From: Nitrospirillum viridazoti
Lineage (GTDB): Bacteria > Pseudomonadota > Alphaproteobacteria > Azospirillales > Azospirillaceae
Assembly: GCF_007827975.1 (NCBI RefSeq)
Contig: NZ_VITT01000022.1
DNA: 64,000 bases
Direction: 5' to 3' (one strand)
Below the pieces are notes generated by a model that searched no databases, was not told the origin of the DNA, and saw only the letters and a program-made list of their open reading frames with translations. How positions within the stretch are numbered: the first letter of the stretch is position 1; the number at the start of each line of letters is the position of its first letter. The position numbers and the translations under genes are program-made. Positions 46,313 to 54,207 of the stretch are shown here, in pieces.

Positions 46313-47149
46313 ATGCGTCTCGCCAGTGACACCCCCCGCATGAGCAAGGAAGCCTTCCTGGAGATATGCGAGCGGGCGGACGGCCCACCCGTCCTGACCT
46401 TCTGGGGCAGCCATTCGGCGGAGGACCGGACCCGCATGGGCACGCGGGAGATCGACTGGCACGCCCATCGGCGGGGGCAGCTGTTCTGCATCGCCAACGG
46501 CCTGATCCATATCCGCACCGCCCATGGGTCATGGATGCTGCCACCGCTGCGGGCCGGGTGGATACCGCCCGGCATGATGCACAAGGTGACCATCAGCGGC
46601 GTGCTGGATGGCTGGGGCATGATGCTGACGCCGGAGGCCAGCGCCGGCCTGCCCGACCGTCCCTGCGTCATGGGCATCAGCGACCTGTTGCGGTCGCTGG
46701 TGCGGCGGGTGGCGGAATGGCCGCTGGAGGCGGCGCTGACGCCGGAGCAGGAGCGGCTGCTGGCCGTGCTGCTGGATGAGGTCCGCCTGGCCCCGGACGA
46801 ACCGCTGCACCTGCCCATGCCCACCGACCCCCGCCTGTTGCGCCTGGCCCTGCGCCTGCTGGAGGCGCCGGACGACGACCGGACGCTGGACGTGCTGGCG
46901 CGCGACGCCGGCCTGTCGGAACGCACCGCCCGCCGCCTGTTCGCGGCGGAAACCGGCCTGAGCGTGACCCAGTGGCGCCAGCAGGCCCGCCTGACCCAGG
47001 CCCTGGAACGCCTGGCGAAGGGGGAGCCGGTGGCGGAGGTGGCGGACGCCTTGGGCTATGCCACGCCCAGCAACTTCATCGCCATGTTCCGCCGGGCCTT
47101 CGGCGAGCCGCCCGCCCGCTATTTCGCCCGAAGGGGGGTGGCGGCCTGA
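46313..47149 (+). CDS. AraC-family transcriptional regulator
   Basis: A 278-residue regulator. The N-terminal cupin sensor is recognisable by IDWHAHRRGQLFCIANGLIHI and the conserved LPPLRAGWIPPGMMHKVT. The C-terminal double helix-turn-helix has LDVLARDAGLSERTARRLFAAETGLSVTQWRQQARL and EVADALGYATPSNFIAMFRRAFGEPPARYF (each split by family-variable residues). The layout matches the short AraC subfamily with an AraC_binding cupin (DUF6597-like). Start 46313 follows CGAGGAAAG. Divergent from the monooxygenase. Confidence 0.92.
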   Translation: MRLASDTPRMSKEAFLEICERADGPPVLTFWGSHSAEDRTRMGTREIDWHAHRRGQLFCIANGLIHIRTAHGSWMLPPLRAGWIPPGMMHKVTISGVLDGWGMMLTPEASAGLPDRPCVMGISDLLRSLVRRVAEWPLEAALTPEQERLLAVLLDEVRLAPDEPLHLPMPTDPRLLRLALRLLEAPDDDRTLDVLARDAGLSERTARRLFAAETGLSVTQWRQQARLTQALERLAKGEPVAEVADALGYATPSNFIAMFRRAFGEPPARYFARRGVAA

Positions 47150-47262
47150 CCTTCCGCCTAGGGCGGCCAAACAGATAAGCCACTTATCCTGCCCCGTTTT
47201 CAGGGCAGGCCTGCCCACCAAGCCCGCTACCCAAGCGCCCGTCCCGACGCTATGGTGCCGCC

Positions 47263-48102
47263 ATGGTCGACCATCCCACGCCCCCGCCCTTCACCGCCGA
47301 CACCACCGCCACCGACGCCCTGACGGCGCAGGAGCGGGAAGCGCGATCCTTCGGTTTCCGCGCCATCAACCCGGCGGAGAAGGCGCCGCTGGTGCAGGGC
47401 GTATTCTCCAGCGTCGCCAGCCGCTACGACATCATGAACGACCTGATGTCGGTGGGCATCCACCGGCTGTGGAAAGCGGATTTCGTCAGCCTGGTGAACC
47501 CCCGCGCGGGCGAGACCATCCTGGACGTGGCCGGCGGCACGGGCGACATCGCCTTCCGCATGGCGGCCAAGGCGCCCGCCGCCCGGATCATGGTCTGCGA
47601 CCTGACGGAAGCCATGGTGCGTGTGGGCCGCGACCGCGGCATCGACAAAGGGTCCATGCCAGGCTGGGACCAGACGCCGGAAACGCGCGGCGGCCTGCAG
47701 TGGACGGTTGGCAATGCCGAGTCGCTACCCCTGCCCAACCGCTCGGTCGACGCCTACACCATCGCCTTCGGCCTGCGCAACGTCACCCATATCGACAAGG
47801 CCCTGGCCGAGGCGTATCGGGTGCTGAAGCCCGGTGGGCGCTTCTACTGCCTGGAATTCAGCCAGGTGAACCTGCCCATCCTGCGTGAGCTGTACGACCG
47901 CTATTCCTTCGAGGTGCTGCCCCGCATCGGCCAGGTGGTGGCGGGCGACCGCGACAGCTATCAGTACCTGGTGGAAAGCATCCGCCGCTTCCCCGAGCGG
48001 GAGGCGCTGTGCCGCCGGCTGGAGGCCGTGGGGTTCAGCCAGGCCAAGGCCCGGCCCCTGACGGGTGGCGTGGCCGCCATCCATTCCGCCTGGCGCGTCT
48101 GA
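47263..48102 (+). CDS. ubiE: Ubiquinone/menaquinone biosynthesis C-methyltransferase UbiE
   Basis: SAM-dependent C-methylation of the quinone ring in ubiquinone synthesis. 279 residues including a 30-residue variable head. Family motifs: VFSSVASRYDIMNDLMSVGIHRLWK, motif I ILDVAGGTGDIAFRMA, IAFGLRNVTHIDKALAEAYRVLKPGG and RYSFEVLPRIGQVVAGDRDSYQYLVESIRRFP. The next gene, ubiB, starts two bases after the stop, so they are an operon. Confidence 0.97.
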   Translation: MVDHPTPPPFTADTTATDALTAQEREARSFGFRAINPAEKAPLVQGVFSSVASRYDIMNDLMSVGIHRLWKADFVSLVNPRAGETILDVAGGTGDIAFRMAAKAPAARIMVCDLTEAMVRVGRDRGIDKGSMPGWDQTPETRGGLQWTVGNAESLPLPNRSVDAYTIAFGLRNVTHIDKALAEAYRVLKPGGRFYCLEFSQVNLPILRELYDRYSFEVLPRIGQVVAGDRDSYQYLVESIRRFPEREALCRRLEAVGFSQAKARPLTGGVAAIHSAWRV

Positions 48103-48104
48103 CC

Positions 48105-49643
48105 ATGCTCCGCATCCTGCGCAACCTGCGCCGCCTGTACATCATCGGGCGTACGCTGGGCCGGCATGGCGCCCTGTTCCCGGAGGAATTCCGCGACGTG
48201 GCGCCGGGCGTGGCCCTAGTGCTGCGCCTGATGAACAACAACCGGGCGCCCGGCCGCAAGGGCCAGCGCCTGGCCGCCGCCATCCAGGAGCTGGGCCCCA
48301 GCTTCATCAAGCTGGGCCAGGCCCTGTCCACCCGGTCCGACCTGGTGGGCGACGCCGTGGCCGAAGACCTGGCCCTGCTGCGCGACCGGCTGCCCCCTTT
48401 CCCCACGCCCCAGGCCGTGGCCATCATCGAGGAGCAGCTGGGCCGCCCGCTGGGCGAGATCTTCCAGAGCTTCGAGCCCGAGTCGGTGGCCGCCGCCAGC
48501 ATCGCCCAGGTGCACTTCGCCGTGACGGCGGAGGGCAAGGAGGTGGCGGTGAAGGTACTGCGCCCCGGCGTGGAGCTGGCCTTCCGCCGCGACATCGACC
48601 TCATGTTCTGGCTGGCCGGCCTGGCGGTGCGCGTCCTGCCCCGCCTGAAGCGTCTGAAGCCGGTGGAGGTGGTGGAAACCTTCGCCGAGACCGTGCGCAT
48701 GGAGATGGACCTGCGCATGGAGGCCAGCGCCGCCTCGGAACTGGCCGACAATTTCAAGGGCGACGTTACCTTCAACATCCCCAGGGTGGATTGGGACCGC
48801 ACCAGCCAGCGGGTGCTGACCATCGACCGCATCCACGGCATCCCCGTGGACCAGGTGGATGCCATACGCGCCGCCGGCTTCGACCCCGACGACGTGCTGC
48901 GCCAGGCGGCCAATTCCTTTTTCAACCAGGTGTTCCGCGACGGCTTCTTCCATGCCGACCTGCACCCCGGGAACATGTTCGTCAACATGTCCGGCCACCT
49001 GGCGCCGGTGGATTTCGGCATCATGGGCCGGCTGGACCGGCAGACGCGGCTGTACCTGGCCGACATGCTGCTGGGTTTCCTGAACCGCGACTATCGCCTG
49101 GTGGCGGATGTGCATTTCGATGCCGGCTACGTTCCCGCCCACCAGTCGCGCGAACTGTTCATGCAGGCCGCCCGCGCCATCGGCGAGCAGGTGCACAACA
49201 AGCCGCTGCACGACATCTCCGTCGGCCGGCTGCTGGCTCAGCTGTTCGCCGTGACCGAGCAGTTCGAGATGGAGACCCAGCCCCAGCTGCTGCTGCTGCA
49301 GAAAAGCATGCTGACGGCCGAAGGCGTAGGCCGCGCCCTGAACCCCAAGCTGAACATGTGGGAAGTGGCCCGCCCCCTGATCGAGGAGTGGATGCGGGAA
49401 AACCGGGGGCCGGAGGCGCGCCTGGCCGAGGCCGTGCGCAACCTGAGCGCCACCGCCCACAAGCTGCCCCTGCTGCTGCGCCACGCCGACCGCCTGGCGG
49501 AGCATCTGGACAAAGGCGGCCTGCCCATAGACCCGCGCAGCATCGATGACCTGGCCACCCGCTTGGGGCGTGGCCGGGGCAACTGGCAATGGGCCGCCAT
49601 CCTCGCGCTGACGATCGCGGTTACCGTTCTGGCTTTGCGTTAG
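48105..49643 (+). CDS. ubiB: UbiB, ubiquinone biosynthesis protein kinase-like ATPase
   Basis: A 512-residue ADCK/UbiB atypical kinase needed for ubiquinone synthesis. The KxGQ motif is FIKLGQALSTRSD, then the Ala-rich nucleotide loop AAASIAQVH, ExD motif EMDLRMEASAA, catalytic HADLHPGN and the DFG triplet in VDFGIMGRL. One or two membrane helices lie at the very C-terminus (WQWAAILALTIAVTVLALR). The start at 48105 gives the family N-terminus MLRILRNLRRLYIIGRTL; the longer ORF overlaps ubiE out of frame and is rejected. Confidence 0.97.
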   Translation: MLRILRNLRRLYIIGRTLGRHGALFPEEFRDVAPGVALVLRLMNNNRAPGRKGQRLAAAIQELGPSFIKLGQALSTRSDLVGDAVAEDLALLRDRLPPFPTPQAVAIIEEQLGRPLGEIFQSFEPESVAAASIAQVHFAVTAEGKEVAVKVLRPGVELAFRRDIDLMFWLAGLAVRVLPRLKRLKPVEVVETFAETVRMEMDLRMEASAASELADNFKGDVTFNIPRVDWDRTSQRVLTIDRIHGIPVDQVDAIRAAGFDPDDVLRQAANSFFNQVFRDGFFHADLHPGNMFVNMSGHLAPVDFGIMGRLDRQTRLYLADMLLGFLNRDYRLVADVHFDAGYVPAHQSRELFMQAARAIGEQVHNKPLHDISVGRLLAQLFAVTEQFEMETQPQLLLLQKSMLTAEGVGRALNPKLNMWEVARPLIEEWMRENRGPEARLAEAVRNLSATAHKLPLLLRHADRLAEHLDKGGLPIDPRSIDDLATRLGRGRGNWQWAAILALTIAVTVLALR

Positions 49644-49807
49644 AGCAACAACTGGGCCCAGGCATTAAAAGCAGTGCCTAAGCATCGCCCCGCTTAGTTT
49701 ACAACCGGAGGAGGCCGCTTTTCGGTACGCCACGGGCAATGCGAGACATGAACGCCTCTAAACATTAAGCTACAAGTCATCCGAGGTCTTAAGATTGCGA
49801 GCATGAC

Positions 49808-50167
49808 ATGAGCAAACTTACCGCGCGGCAACTTTTCCTGGTTTCTCTTTGCGCTCTAGCCGTCGCGCAGGCGGCTTGGTCCAACCCAGCCGCAGCGAGC
49901 GCCACTACCGCAGGCACCATCTATAATATTATGCCCAGCGCTGGCGGCACGCTTTTCTTCTCGCAGGCAGGAACGCGGACCACCACACCAACCTGCACAT
50001 CGGAAAACCGCTGGGTAATAAACGTAACCACGCCGGCTGGCCAAACCTTGGCAGCAGCCCTAATAACGGCCTACAGCCTCGGCAAGCAAATTGAAATTCA
50101 TGGTTCTGGCGATTGTCGGGATTATTCCACCACCGAATCTGTGGATTATTTCCGAATTTTGAACTGA
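49808..50167 (+). CDS. Small secreted two-Cys protein of unknown function
   Basis: A 119-residue protein with a signal peptide (LFLVSLCALAVAQAAWS, cleavage near AAA at 27-30). The mature domain of about 90 residues carries a probable disulphide pair: Cys in TPTCTSENRWVINVTTPAGQ and in IEIHGSGDCRDYSTTES. Similar short secreted proteins with TC..RW...AGQ...G.GxC patterns occur across proteobacteria, as far as I recall, without known function. Base composition and codon use are visibly more AT-rich than the neighbours (GTAATAAACG, AATATTATG), suggesting recent acquisition. Stands alone between ubiB and asd. Confidence 0.8.
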   Translation: MSKLTARQLFLVSLCALAVAQAAWSNPAAASATTAGTIYNIMPSAGGTLFFSQAGTRTTTPTCTSENRWVINVTTPAGQTLAAALITAYSLGKQIEIHGSGDCRDYSTTESVDYFRILN

Positions 50168-50354
50168 AGCGTGAGCCGGCGCCTCATCGGGGGTGTGCGG
50201 CTTTCTCACTGCCCAATCCTAATAATCTTGCTTTGGTTGCGCGTGGCAACAAGGCAGCCCTGCGAGTCGTCCGCTTGACGCGGGTACGAAACGAACAAGA
50301 GGATGGCGCCTCTCGTTCCATATGTTTCACCCTTCGTCTTTGAGGATTTAGGTC

Positions 50355-51359
50355 ATGGCCTTGCCCGTCGTTGCCATCGTCGGTGCCACCGGTGCCGTTG
50401 GCGTCGAGCTGCTGGAGTGCCTGGAGCAGCGTGATTTCCCCCTGTCCGAGCTGCGCCTGCTGGCGTCGGCCCGGTCGGCCGGCAAGACCATGACCTTCAA
50501 GGGCAAAGAGATCACCATCCAGGCCCTGGATGAGAACAGCTTCAACGGTGTCAACATCGCCCTGTTCTCCGCCGGCGGTTCCATCTCCAAGATCTACGGC
50601 CCCATCGCGGTCAAGGCCGGTGCCGTCGTCGTCGACAATTCCAGCGCCTTCCGCCAGGATCCCACCGTCCCCCTGGTGGTGCCGGAGGTGAACCCGGAGG
50701 CGGTGAAGCAGCACCAGGGCATCATCGCCAACCCCAACTGCTCCACCATCATCGCGCTGGTCCCGCTGTGGCCCCTGCACGCCAAGAACCGCATCACGCG
50801 CTTCATCGCCGCGACCTATCAGGCGGCCTCGGGCGCCGGTGCCGCCGCCATGGAAGAGCTGCGCGAGGGCACGCGGGCCTATCTGGAGGGCAAGCCCTTC
50901 ACTCCCACCGTGCTGCCGCACCCCTACGCCTTCAACCTCTTCAGCCACAACGCCAAGGTCGACCCGGCCAACGGCTATAACGAGGAAGAGATGAAGATGG
51001 TGAAGGAGACGTGGAAGATTTTCGGCGACGCCGACATCCGCATCTCCGCCACCTGCGTGCGCGTGCCCGTGCTGCGCGCCCATTCCGAAGCGCTGACCGT
51101 GGAGTTCGAGCGGCCCATCACCCCGGCGGAGGTGAAGGACATCCTGTCCACCGCCCCGGGCGTGCGCATCGTCGATGACGCGGAGAAGAACTACTTCCCC
51201 ATGCCGGTGGACGCGTCGGGCCAGGGCGACATCCTGGTGGGCCGCATCCGCCAGGACATCAGCGACCCCAGCGGCCGCTCCATCCAGCTGTTCGTCGCCG
51301 GCGACCAGCTGCTGAAGGGCGCCGCGCTGAACGCCGTGCAGATCGCCGAGTTGCTGTAA
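50355..51359 (+). CDS. asd: Aspartate-semialdehyde dehydrogenase
   Basis: Makes aspartate semialdehyde from aspartyl phosphate with NADPH, the branch point to lysine/diaminopimelate, threonine and methionine. 334 residues, normal length. The NADP loop is VAIVGATGAVGVELLECL, the catalytic nucleophile is Cys129 in ANPNCSTIIALVPL, and the substrate and catalytic-His region is SATCVRVPVLRAHSEALTVE. Single-gene unit with a hairpin after the stop. Confidence 0.97.
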   Translation: MALPVVAIVGATGAVGVELLECLEQRDFPLSELRLLASARSAGKTMTFKGKEITIQALDENSFNGVNIALFSAGGSISKIYGPIAVKAGAVVVDNSSAFRQDPTVPLVVPEVNPEAVKQHQGIIANPNCSTIIALVPLWPLHAKNRITRFIAATYQAASGAGAAAMEELREGTRAYLEGKPFTPTVLPHPYAFNLFSHNAKVDPANGYNEEEMKMVKETWKIFGDADIRISATCVRVPVLRAHSEALTVEFERPITPAEVKDILSTAPGVRIVDDAEKNYFPMPVDASGQGDILVGRIRQDISDPSGRSIQLFVAGDQLLKGAALNAVQIAELL

Positions 51360-51380
51360 GATAGTTCATCCCATGACAGG

Positions 51381-51405
51381 GGCCGCCGATGAAATACCGG
51401 CGGCC
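51381..51405 (+). terminator. Terminator of asd
   Basis: GGCCGCC / GGCGGCC with an 11-base loop, then TCATCCTTTT, 21 bases after the asd stop codon. Confidence 0.65.
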
Positions 51406-51570
51406 TCATCCTTTTGGGGTAGCGATGACCTGATGGGGCCACGTCGGCCCCATCCCGATGGGAAAAATCGGCCGCAAGCCCAACTTTACGGTCGCGGAAA
51501 AGCCTCAATTGGTCGCAATATCCTGGTTGTCCGGGGTCGTTCCCGGGCGAACCCCAACCAGGGACCTCGC

Positions 51571-51876
51571 ATGCATCCGCATGAGGCGACCGGAGCCCCC
51601 AATCCGGAACCCGGCATGGCCGCCGCCGTGATGGCCGCCACCCCCAGCACCTTCGATATTCCGCCGCCCCAGTCCCGTTCCTCCGCCGCCCCCGCCCGCC
51701 AAATCCTGGACGCGGTCACGCGCTTCCGGAAGATGGGGTGCCGCAACGTCAGCCTGACCCTGACCCGGTCCACGGACACCATCCTGGACGTGCAGGCCAT
51801 GCTGACCCTGGCCGGCCTAGCCAGCGACGTGCAGCCGGCCGGCGGCGGCTGCTCCCGCCTGGTGCTGCGCAGCTAG
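51571..51876 (+). CDS. Hypothetical small protein
   Basis: A 101-residue protein, family not recognised. The first 45 residues are Pro/Ala/Ser-rich. The rest has a regular pattern (ARQILDAVTRFRKMGCRNVSLTLTRSTDTILDVQAMLTLAGL) suggesting a small alpha/beta fold with two Cys. Start 51571 follows AGGGACC ten bases upstream; the reading frame extends further 5' without coding character. Could be spurious, but GC bias at third positions supports coding. Confidence 0.5.
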   Translation: MHPHEATGAPNPEPGMAAAVMAATPSTFDIPPPQSRSSAAPARQILDAVTRFRKMGCRNVSLTLTRSTDTILDVQAMLTLAGLASDVQPAGGGCSRLVLRS

Positions 51877-51931
51877 TTAGGGTTCCTCCCTAACCTCTTT
51901 TGATCCGCCGGCCCTGGGGCCCGCGCCCTGT

Positions 51932-51951
51932 CCCCGGCGACAGCGCCGGGG
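51932..51951. terminator. Hairpin between the hypothetical gene and accA
   Basis: CCCCGGCG-ACAG-CGCCGGGG, a perfect 8-bp stem with tetraloop, 55 bases after the hypothetical gene's stop. No T-run; weak terminator or processing site. Confidence 0.5.
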
Positions 51952-52000
51952 ATAAGCTTTGGGTTTTTGCCCGCTGATCGGCGGCGGACGCCGCACATAG

Positions 52001-52033
52001 AAAAAGGGCGCCTCCATCCCGGGAAGCGCCCTT
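52001..52033 (-). terminator. Intrinsic terminator of accA
   Basis: Read on the minus strand, AAGGGCGC...GCGCCCTTTTT: an 8-bp stem with a T-run of five, 40 bases after the accA stop. Confidence 0.85.
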
Positions 52034-52073
52034 CCTGTTCATGTGAGCCTGAGCCCAGGCCCTTCTGGGACTC

Positions 52074-53027
52074 TTACCCCAGGCCCTTCTGGCCCATGCT
52101 CAGGTACTTCTCGCGGCGGCGGGCGATCAGGGTGCCGCCGTCCTGGCCGCGCATGGAGTCCAGGCTGTCGTCAATGGCGTTGCCCAGCGCCAGGATGGTT
52201 TCCTCGCGCCGTCGGTGCGCGCCGCCGATAGGCTCCATGACGATGCGGTCGATGACGCCCAGCTCTTTCAGATCCTGGGCGGTCAGGCGCAGGGCCGCTG
52301 CCGCGTCGGCGGCGTTGGTGTTGCTGCGCCACAGGATGCCCGAGCAGCCTTCCGGCGAGATGACGGAGTAGATCGAGTGCTCCAGCATCAGCACGCGGTC
52401 GGCCGTGGCGATGGCGATAGCGCCGCCCGAGCCGCCTTCACCGATGACGGCGGAGACGATGGGAACGCGGGCGCGCAGGCAGGTCTCGATGGACTTGGCG
52501 ATGGCTTCCGCCTGGCCGCGCTCTTCCGCGCCCACGCCGGGATAGGCGCCGGCCGTGTCCACCAGGGTGATGACCGGCAGGTTGAAGCGGCTGGCCAGTT
52601 CCAGCAGGCGCTGCGACTTGCGGTAGCCCTCGGGCTTGGCCGAACCGAAGTTGTGACGGATGCGCGTGTCGGTGTCATGGCCCTTTTCCTGGCCGATGAC
52701 CACCACCGACCGGCCACGGAAACGGCCCAGGCCGCCGACGATGGCGCGATCCTCGCCGAACACCCGGTCACCCGCCAGCGGCGTGAAATCGGTGATCAGG
52801 GCGTTGATGTAATCCAGGCAGTGCGGCCGGTTGGGATGGCGCGCCACCTGGACCTTCTGGGCCGGCGTCAGCTTGGCGTAGGTCGAGCGCAGCAGCTTGT
52901 CGACCTTGTCCTCAAGCTTGCGGACCTCGTCGGCGATGTTGAGACCGCCGCCATCGGACAGGTGGCGGAGTTCATCGATCTTGCCTTCGAGTTCGGCGAT
53001 CGGCTTTTCAAATTCAAGGAAATGCAT
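52074..53027 (-). CDS. accA: Acetyl-CoA carboxylase carboxyltransferase subunit alpha
   Basis: Alpha subunit of the carboxyltransferase half-reaction that makes malonyl-CoA for fatty-acid synthesis, acting in an alpha2beta2 complex with AccD. 317 residues, typical length. Motifs: MHFLEFEKPIAELEGKIDEL, GQEKGHDTDTRIRHNFGSAKPEGYRK, LVDTAGAYPGVGAEERGQAEAIA and GEGGSGGAIAIATADRVLMLEHSIYSVISPEGC (family-typical, split). It follows xerD on the minus strand after 125 bases. A small perfect hairpin lies nine bases before the start. Confidence 0.97.
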   Translation of the reverse strand: MHFLEFEKPIAELEGKIDELRHLSDGGGLNIADEVRKLEDKVDKLLRSTYAKLTPAQKVQVARHPNRPHCLDYINALITDFTPLAGDRVFGEDRAIVGGLGRFRGRSVVVIGQEKGHDTDTRIRHNFGSAKPEGYRKSQRLLELASRFNLPVITLVDTAGAYPGVGAEERGQAEAIAKSIETCLRARVPIVSAVIGEGGSGGAIAIATADRVLMLEHSIYSVISPEGCSGILWRSNTNAADAAAALRLTAQDLKELGVIDRIVMEPIGGAHRRREETILALGNAIDDSLDSMRGQDGGTLIARRREKYLSMGQKGLG

Positions 53028-53035
53028 GGGTTCGG

Positions 53036-53053
53036 CTTACAACTGCTTGTAAG
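53036..53053 (-). promoter_or_regulatory. Perfect 7-bp dyad just upstream of accA
   Basis: CTTACAA-CTGC-TTGTAAG, eight bases before the accA start codon, over the expected ribosome-binding region. It could be an operator or a translational control hairpin for fatty-acid synthesis. Confidence 0.5.
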
Positions 53054-53152
53054 GGGTGCTGCACCGAGAGGCGGGCCGCACAAAGGTCGAAGGCGGCTGA
53101 TTACCATGAGCGCGGGCCAGGGGCCAGCGCTATCGAAACCAACATCTTGCGG

Positions 53153-54202
53153 CTACCCCTTGCGCGGGCCGCGAACGCCAGGGTTTCCCTTAGCCAGAGG
53201 GTGGTGGTCCTCCACCGTGCGGCGCAGCCGTTCGCCCACCACATGGGTGTAGATCTGGGTGGTGCCGATGTCGGCATGGCCCAGCATCTTCTGGACCGAG
53301 CGCAAATCGGCGCCGTGGTCCAGCAGGTGGGTGGCGAAGGCATGGCGCAGCACGTGGGGGCTGACCTTGGCCGGATCCAGGCCAGCGGCCAGCGCCAAAT
53401 CCTTCAGCAGCTGGCCGAAGCGCTGGCGGGTCAGCGTGCCGCCGGAACTGCGTGAGGGGAACAGCAGGCTGGCCTGCCTGGCCTCCCGTCCGGGGGAGAA
53501 GAAGGCGGCGCGGTGGGGCAGATAGGCCGACAGCGCGTCCCGGGCCGGGGGGGACAGGGGCACCATGCGTTCCTTCCCGCCTTTGCCCTTGACCACCAGC
53601 ACTCGGCCATCGCGGCTGAAGGCCGACAGCGGCAGGCCCACCAGTTCGGAAACGCGCAGGCCCGTGGCGTAGAGCAGTTCCAGCAGGGCCGCCAGGCGCA
53701 CCCCCTCCGCCCCGCCCTGGGCCGCCGCCGTGTCCAGCATGCGGCCAACGTCGTCCTCGGACAAAATCTTGGGCAGGGGGCGGCCCAGGCGCGGGCCATC
53801 CAGCACGGCAGCCGGGTCGATGTCGCGCCGGCCTTCCGACACCAGGAATTTGTAATACTGGCGCAGGGCCGACAGGCGGCGGGCCACGGTGCGCACCGCT
53901 GCCTGGGTGCCGTCGCGGCCCAGATGGTCCAGGTAGGCGCGCAGGTCGTCGGTGCCCGCCTGGTCCAGGGCGGGACCCTTGCCGCCTTTCTGGCCCGCGA
54001 TGAAGCGGGCGGCGTCCACCAGGTCGCGGCGGTAGGCGTCGCGGGTGTTGGCCGCCGCCCCCCGTTCCGCCACCAGCATGTCCAGGAAGGCGTCGACCCC
54101 CGGGGGCAAGGCCAGGGTGGCGCCGCGCGGCCGGCCGGGGGAACGCCTCTTGGGAGCGGCTCCTCCGGTCGCGGCCTCACCCTTCGGGACACGCGGCGCC
54201 AT
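53153..54202 (-). CDS. xerD: Tyrosine site-specific recombinase XerD
   Basis: A 349-residue tyrosine recombinase. With XerC it resolves chromosome dimers at dif. The SAM-like N-terminal domain (VDAFLDMLVAERGAAANTRDAYRRDL) precedes the catalytic domain. Catalytic residues visible: Arg in YATGLRVSELVGL, Lys in VVKGKGGKERMVPL, His/Arg in SPHVLRHAFATHLLDHGADL, His in MLGHADIGTTQ and the nucleophile Tyr in IYTHVV. XerD over XerC rests on the accA/aroK neighbourhood usual for alphaproteobacterial xerD. A 30-residue basic N-terminal extension is present. It is a housekeeping recombinase, not an island integrase. Confidence 0.92.
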   Translation of the reverse strand: MAPRVPKGEAATGGAAPKRRSPGRPRGATLALPPGVDAFLDMLVAERGAAANTRDAYRRDLVDAARFIAGQKGGKGPALDQAGTDDLRAYLDHLGRDGTQAAVRTVARRLSALRQYYKFLVSEGRRDIDPAAVLDGPRLGRPLPKILSEDDVGRMLDTAAAQGGAEGVRLAALLELLYATGLRVSELVGLPLSAFSRDGRVLVVKGKGGKERMVPLSPPARDALSAYLPHRAAFFSPGREARQASLLFPSRSSGGTLTRQRFGQLLKDLALAAGLDPAKVSPHVLRHAFATHLLDHGADLRSVQKMLGHADIGTTQIYTHVVGERLRRTVEDHHPLAKGNPGVRGPRKG

Positions 54203-54207
54203 GGCCG

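Noticed and set aside
53153..54202. Integrase of a genomic island
   Set aside because: Context (accA, aroK/aroB) and length identify the housekeeping XerD; no attachment repeats or cargo nearby.
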